In this document: positions 62,344-64,000 of the stretch, piece after piece
Layout: every line of letters starts with the position of its first letter
Numbering within the stretch: the stretch's first letter is position 1
IMG/VR virus record: IMGVR_UViG_3300028197_001183
Span: 27,220-91,219 of that record
Strand: one strand, 5' to 3'
Source: a virus
DNA: 64,000 nucleotides
Program-made: the position numbers and the translations under genes
Notes under the pieces: model-generated
Databases searched by the model: none
The model's input: the letters and a program-made list of their open reading frames with translations, nothing else
What the model was told of the DNA's origin: nothing

Positions 62344-62826
62344 TTATGTAGACTTTTTACGGATTGCACCAATGCAACTCGTATTCCATATATGATTACC
62401 TTCTTTCTCTAAGTCTACTACCATACTCATAGCATCGTATGGATGGTGAAGCATGAAACCATTACCTAGGTAAATCCCTCCATGATTCGGTGCTCTGCCC
62501 CGTGGTGCTGAGTATGATCCTCCTAATGGATTGGTATACAACCTGAAGAGAATAACATCTTCTGCAACGAGTGTAGAGAAGTCTGTCTCCTCTCCCCATT
62601 CACTCTCCCATAGTTTCTCTGCACCACCCTCTTCGATTGCTTCATCAGTGAATGTGATGATTCCTCTTGCGTTGAAGTCTGGTAGATCATCATCATGGAT
62701 ATACTTGTAATACTTACGAATGATTTCATAACATCCGTAGATACGTCGTCCTGTCCATGGTAATCCTATGAGCTCACTGTATTGCTCTCTAAGGGCAATC
62801 ATTTCTTCTTTGCGAGTAATACTCAT
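62344..62826 (-). CDS. NlpC/P60-family cell-wall peptidase, tail-associated
   Basis: The 160-residue protein carries the NlpC/P60 catalytic pattern. C32 is in RRIYGCYEIIRKYY and H115 in APNHGGIYLGN, followed by LHH (127-128). This papain-like fold cleaves gamma-D-glutamyl-diaminopimelate bonds in peptidoglycan. The family occurs in phage tail-tip proteins. The gene precedes a large tail protein, so it may open the cell wall during injection and replace the T4 gp5 lysozyme function, which I do not see here. No signal peptide or holin is adjacent, arguing against a simple endolysin, though that remains possible. Confidence 0.8.
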   Translation of the reverse strand: MSITRKEEMIALREQYSELIGLPWTGRRIYGCYEIIRKYYKYIHDDDLPDFNARGIITFTDEAIEEGGAEKLWESEWGEETDFSTLVAEDVILFRLYTNPLGGSYSAPRGRAPNHGGIYLGNGFMLHHPYDAMSMVVDLEKEGNHIWNTSCIGAIRKKST

Positions 62827-62990
62827 GTTTTGGTAGTCTTGTTTGTAATTGAGGCGCGAAGGGCACTAGCGGCGATCCTAGCGGTCTCTGAGAGTGATTC
62901 CCAGATATAATTCAACTGTGCTCTCAAAGGGGTTGAGAGTGTAAAATTATACTGGGAATTTTTTTGTGTAGGGGGGACCCGAAGTTTCAT
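62823..62990 (-). CDS. 55-residue small protein upstream of NlpC/P60 gene
   Basis: The ORF encodes MKLRVPPTQKNSQYNFTLST and a helical WESLSETARIAASALRASI. Its TGA overlaps the NlpC/P60 ATG (ATGA), and the frame is clean. A long inverted repeat lies inside it. Function unknown; coupling suggests it aids expression or folding of the peptidase. Confidence 0.55.
   Translation of the reverse strand: MKLRVPPTQKNSQYNFTLSTPLRAQLNYIWESLSETARIAASALRASITNKTTKT
62897..62965. other. Nested inverted repeat with adjoining T-run
   Basis: An outer stem pairs attcccagatataatt (62897-62912) with aattatactgggaat (62945-62959), with one bulged base. Inside it ctctcaa (62921-62927) pairs with ttgagag (62933-62939). 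On the plus strand the stem is followed by seven T, giving a terminator shape, yet the surrounding gene is on the minus strand. Confidence 0.6.
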
Positions 62991-63096
62991 TTGAATAATA
63001 TTGAGAGCTCGGATAGTTACTTTTGTAGGTTAGGGACTTAAGCGTTTTTAATATACCCGCTTCGCGGTAACATCAACCAAGCGCCAAAACACTGTC

Positions 63097-63303
63097 CTAG
63101 GTGTCTCCTACCTCTACATCATAGCACATACCCTCAGCAATGCAATAGTCACAGAATTGTTGATACTGTCTCAGGTCATCATCTAGATCTAAGTCTATCA
63201 ACTCCTGTGCTAGATCTATTTGCTCTGCTGGTGGTAGTTGTCCCTCATCGTATAACTCTAGAAGTCTTTCTAGTTTAACAGATAGTGACGTGTCTGGTGT
63301 CAT
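63097..63303 (-). CDS. 68-residue acidic small protein
   Basis: The acidic product contains LERLLELYDEGQLPPAEQID and a Cys-bearing end (FCDYCIAEGMCYDVE). It is of a type common in cyanophage genomes, with no known role. The ATG overlaps the previous stop (ATGA). The 106-base gap to the next ORF holds a small GCGAAGC hairpin and no supported gene. Confidence 0.6.
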   Translation of the reverse strand: MTPDTSLSVKLERLLELYDEGQLPPAEQIDLAQELIDLDLDDDLRQYQQFCDYCIAEGMCYDVEVGDT

Positions 63304-63467
63304 AGTTGTGCTGAGAATGTGCGTGCATCGTTAACTGCTTGCTGCTTAGACTTGAAAGGACCATTCTTAGGACAACCCTCGTAATCGTATCTCCAAAAGT
63401 AACGCTTACTCTTCTCCCATAGTTTAACCTGTATAGGGGGAGATGTGTCGAGTGTGATTGTATTCAT
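63300..63467 (-). CDS. 55-residue small protein, unknown
   Basis: The product (MNTITLDTSPPIQVKLWEKS, FWRYDYEGCPKNGPFKS, QQAVNDARTFS) looks like a compact beta-beta-alpha domain. One base overlaps the upstream 34-residue ORF stop (TAATG) and four overlap the downstream ORF. It is too short for the long ORF track but well supported by coupling on both sides. Confidence 0.6.
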   Translation of the reverse strand: MNTITLDTSPPIQVKLWEKSKRYFWRYDYEGCPKNGPFKSKQQAVNDARTFSAQL

Positions 63468-63571
63468 TAATCGGTGTAGGTGTCAGATAGGGTGTCTTCA
63501 GATGAATCATCATACTCGGGTGAATCTTCGTCTAGGATGTCATCAATCCAATCGTTGTCGATGTCATTCAT
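63467..63571 (-). CDS. 34-residue highly acidic peptide
   Basis: The ORF encodes MNDIDNDWIDDILDEDSPEY and an Asp/Ser-rich tail. It is coupled to the 55-residue ORFs on both sides by overlapping stop/start codons. Such acidic micropeptides could bind a basic partner; nothing is known. Confidence 0.5.
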   Translation of the reverse strand: MNDIDNDWIDDILDEDSPEYDDSSEDTLSDTYTD

Positions 63572-63735
63572 GAGCGGTAGTCCTCTGGGCGATTGGTGGC
63601 ATCTCTTGTTGTGGATTCATCTGTGGAAAACTCATCACTCACTGTGCGATTAGTCTTTGAATACTGTCTCTTTTCTCTAATAGATTTGGGGCGTCGTGAG
63701 TTGTGTAGATCGTTACGTTTGTAGGTCCTTCCCAT
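63568..63735 (-). CDS. 55-residue basic small protein, first gene of cluster
   Basis: The product begins MGRTYKRNDLHNSRRPKSIR and is Arg/Lys-rich with an acidic end (RPEDYRS). It follows the sigma70-type promoter by about 40 bases and starts the chain of overlapping small ORFs. I recall similar cyanophage proteins but know no function. Confidence 0.6.
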   Translation of the reverse strand: MGRTYKRNDLHNSRRPKSIREKRQYSKTNRTVSDEFSTDESTTRDATNRPEDYRS

Positions 63736-63776
63736 TAGTCAGCAGATCAAAAGTGTCTTTGGTTAACTACTCAATC

Positions 63777-63805
63777 AATATAGGATCAATTGGCATGATT
63801 GTCAA
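63777..63805 (-). promoter_or_regulatory. Sigma70-type promoter
   Basis: The minus strand has TTGACA (63805-63800), a 17-base spacer and TATATT (63782-63777), close to the bacterial consensus. It is placed about 40 bases before the 55-residue basic protein start. It suggests host-polymerase transcription, probably early or middle, of the small-ORF cluster. Confidence 0.75.
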
Positions 63806-63912
63806 GTGGTCTGTGTGGGTTTGTGTAGTGTCCTCGGTATACTTGACAAAAAAATCCTCTTGCGTTACGCTCTTAGGTAACTATAACTCCGTAGATATAA
63901 TTCTCGGAGGTA

Positions 63913-63920
63913 TATTTATT
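63913..63920 (-). promoter_or_regulatory. Late-promoter-like motif (AATAAATA)
   Basis: AATAAATA on the minus strand lies 178 bases upstream of the first small ORF, within the gene-free right end. It could give late transcripts of the same cluster, in addition to the sigma70-type promoter. Confidence 0.3.
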
Positions 63921-63932
63921 AAGGTATTTTAA

Positions 63933-63975
63933 TTATCCACAGGAAATGCGGAAACTGTGGAAATCATGTGGAAAA
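63933..63975. other. Cluster of DnaA-box-like motifs
   Basis: The plus strand has TTATCCACA at 63933-63941. The minus strand has ATTTCCACA (63964-63956) and TTTTCCACA (63975-63967). The first equals the general DnaA box, and the last resembles the form I recall from cyanobacteria. The rest of 63736-64000 holds the promoters above and no supported gene. Confidence 0.45.
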
Positions 63976-64000
63976 CTATTAGATAGGGACGATGTTAGCA

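Noticed and set aside
62897-62965. tRNA or structured RNA gene
   Set aside because: The inverted repeat does not fold as a cloverleaf and lies in a coupled small ORF; only a hairpin is reported.
63840-63900. Possible terminator near the right edge (GCGTAACGC with a T-run)
   Set aside because: The stem is only four pairs and the T-run is separated from it, so support is too weak.

Overview
The window is a block of virion morphogenesis genes from a T4-like marine cyanophage (cyanomyovirus type). All supported genes lie on the minus strand, so the biological order runs from high to low coordinates. The T4 order gp25, gp6, gp7, gp8 ... gp13, gp14, gp15, gp16 ... gp17 is kept. A phage-type transaldolase (talC), a 2-oxoglutarate/Fe(II) oxygenase and many small, tightly overlapping ORFs point to a phage of Synechococcus or Prochlorococcus. 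The host is inferred; no tRNA, integrase or host gene is visible to fix it.

Layout in transcription order. (1) 63.98-62.3 kb: an upstream region with DnaA-box-like motifs, a good sigma70 promoter and a late-promoter-like motif. It is followed by a train of small ORFs and an NlpC/P60 cell-wall peptidase. (2) 62.3-56.4 kb: small ORFs, a 1264-residue virion protein, a proline/cysteine-rich protein possibly of PAAR/spike-tip type, and conserved small proteins. (3) 56.4-25.4 kb: baseplate wedge genes gp25, gp6, an extraordinary 7291-residue gp7, three accessory tail/fibre proteins (one ending in a cupredoxin domain with a full copper ligand set), and gp8. (4) 25.4-10.5 kb: a 2435-residue DUF4815-type structural protein, two small proteins, a terminator plus late promoter, and a 2312-residue tail fibre. 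(5) 10.5-7.6 kb: neck and tail-completion genes gp13, gp14, gp15 and the terminase small subunit gp16. (6) 7.6-0.7 kb: a cargo segment between gp16 and gp17. It carries a beta-rich virion protein, a very basic Ser-rich protein and a DUF6321-type protein with N-termini like T4 internal-protein capsid-targeting sequences. It also carries talC, a truncated 6-phosphogluconate-dehydrogenase-like ORF, small membrane peptides, a thermonuclease-like protein and a 2OG oxygenase. (7) 676-1: the N-terminal 225 residues of the large terminase gp17, cut by the window edge.

How the genes work together: gp25/gp6/gp7/gp8 build baseplate wedges; the fibre and adhesin-like proteins decorate the baseplate and tail for host recognition; gp13/14/15 join head and tail; gp16/gp17 package DNA. 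The basic proteins may be packaged in the head. TalC would act in the infected cell on the pentose phosphate pathway. Six ATAAATA motifs resembling T4 late promoters (TATAAATA) lie upstream of gene groups, consistent with late expression.

The most striking observation is the giant gp7. T4 gp7 landmarks that lie roughly 130 residues apart in T4 are about 2850 residues apart here. The extra sequence holds LamG-like, propeller-like, YHYH-like and Ig-like domains and at least two repeat families I cannot name. Family assignments come from remembered motif similarity and synteny, not database searches.
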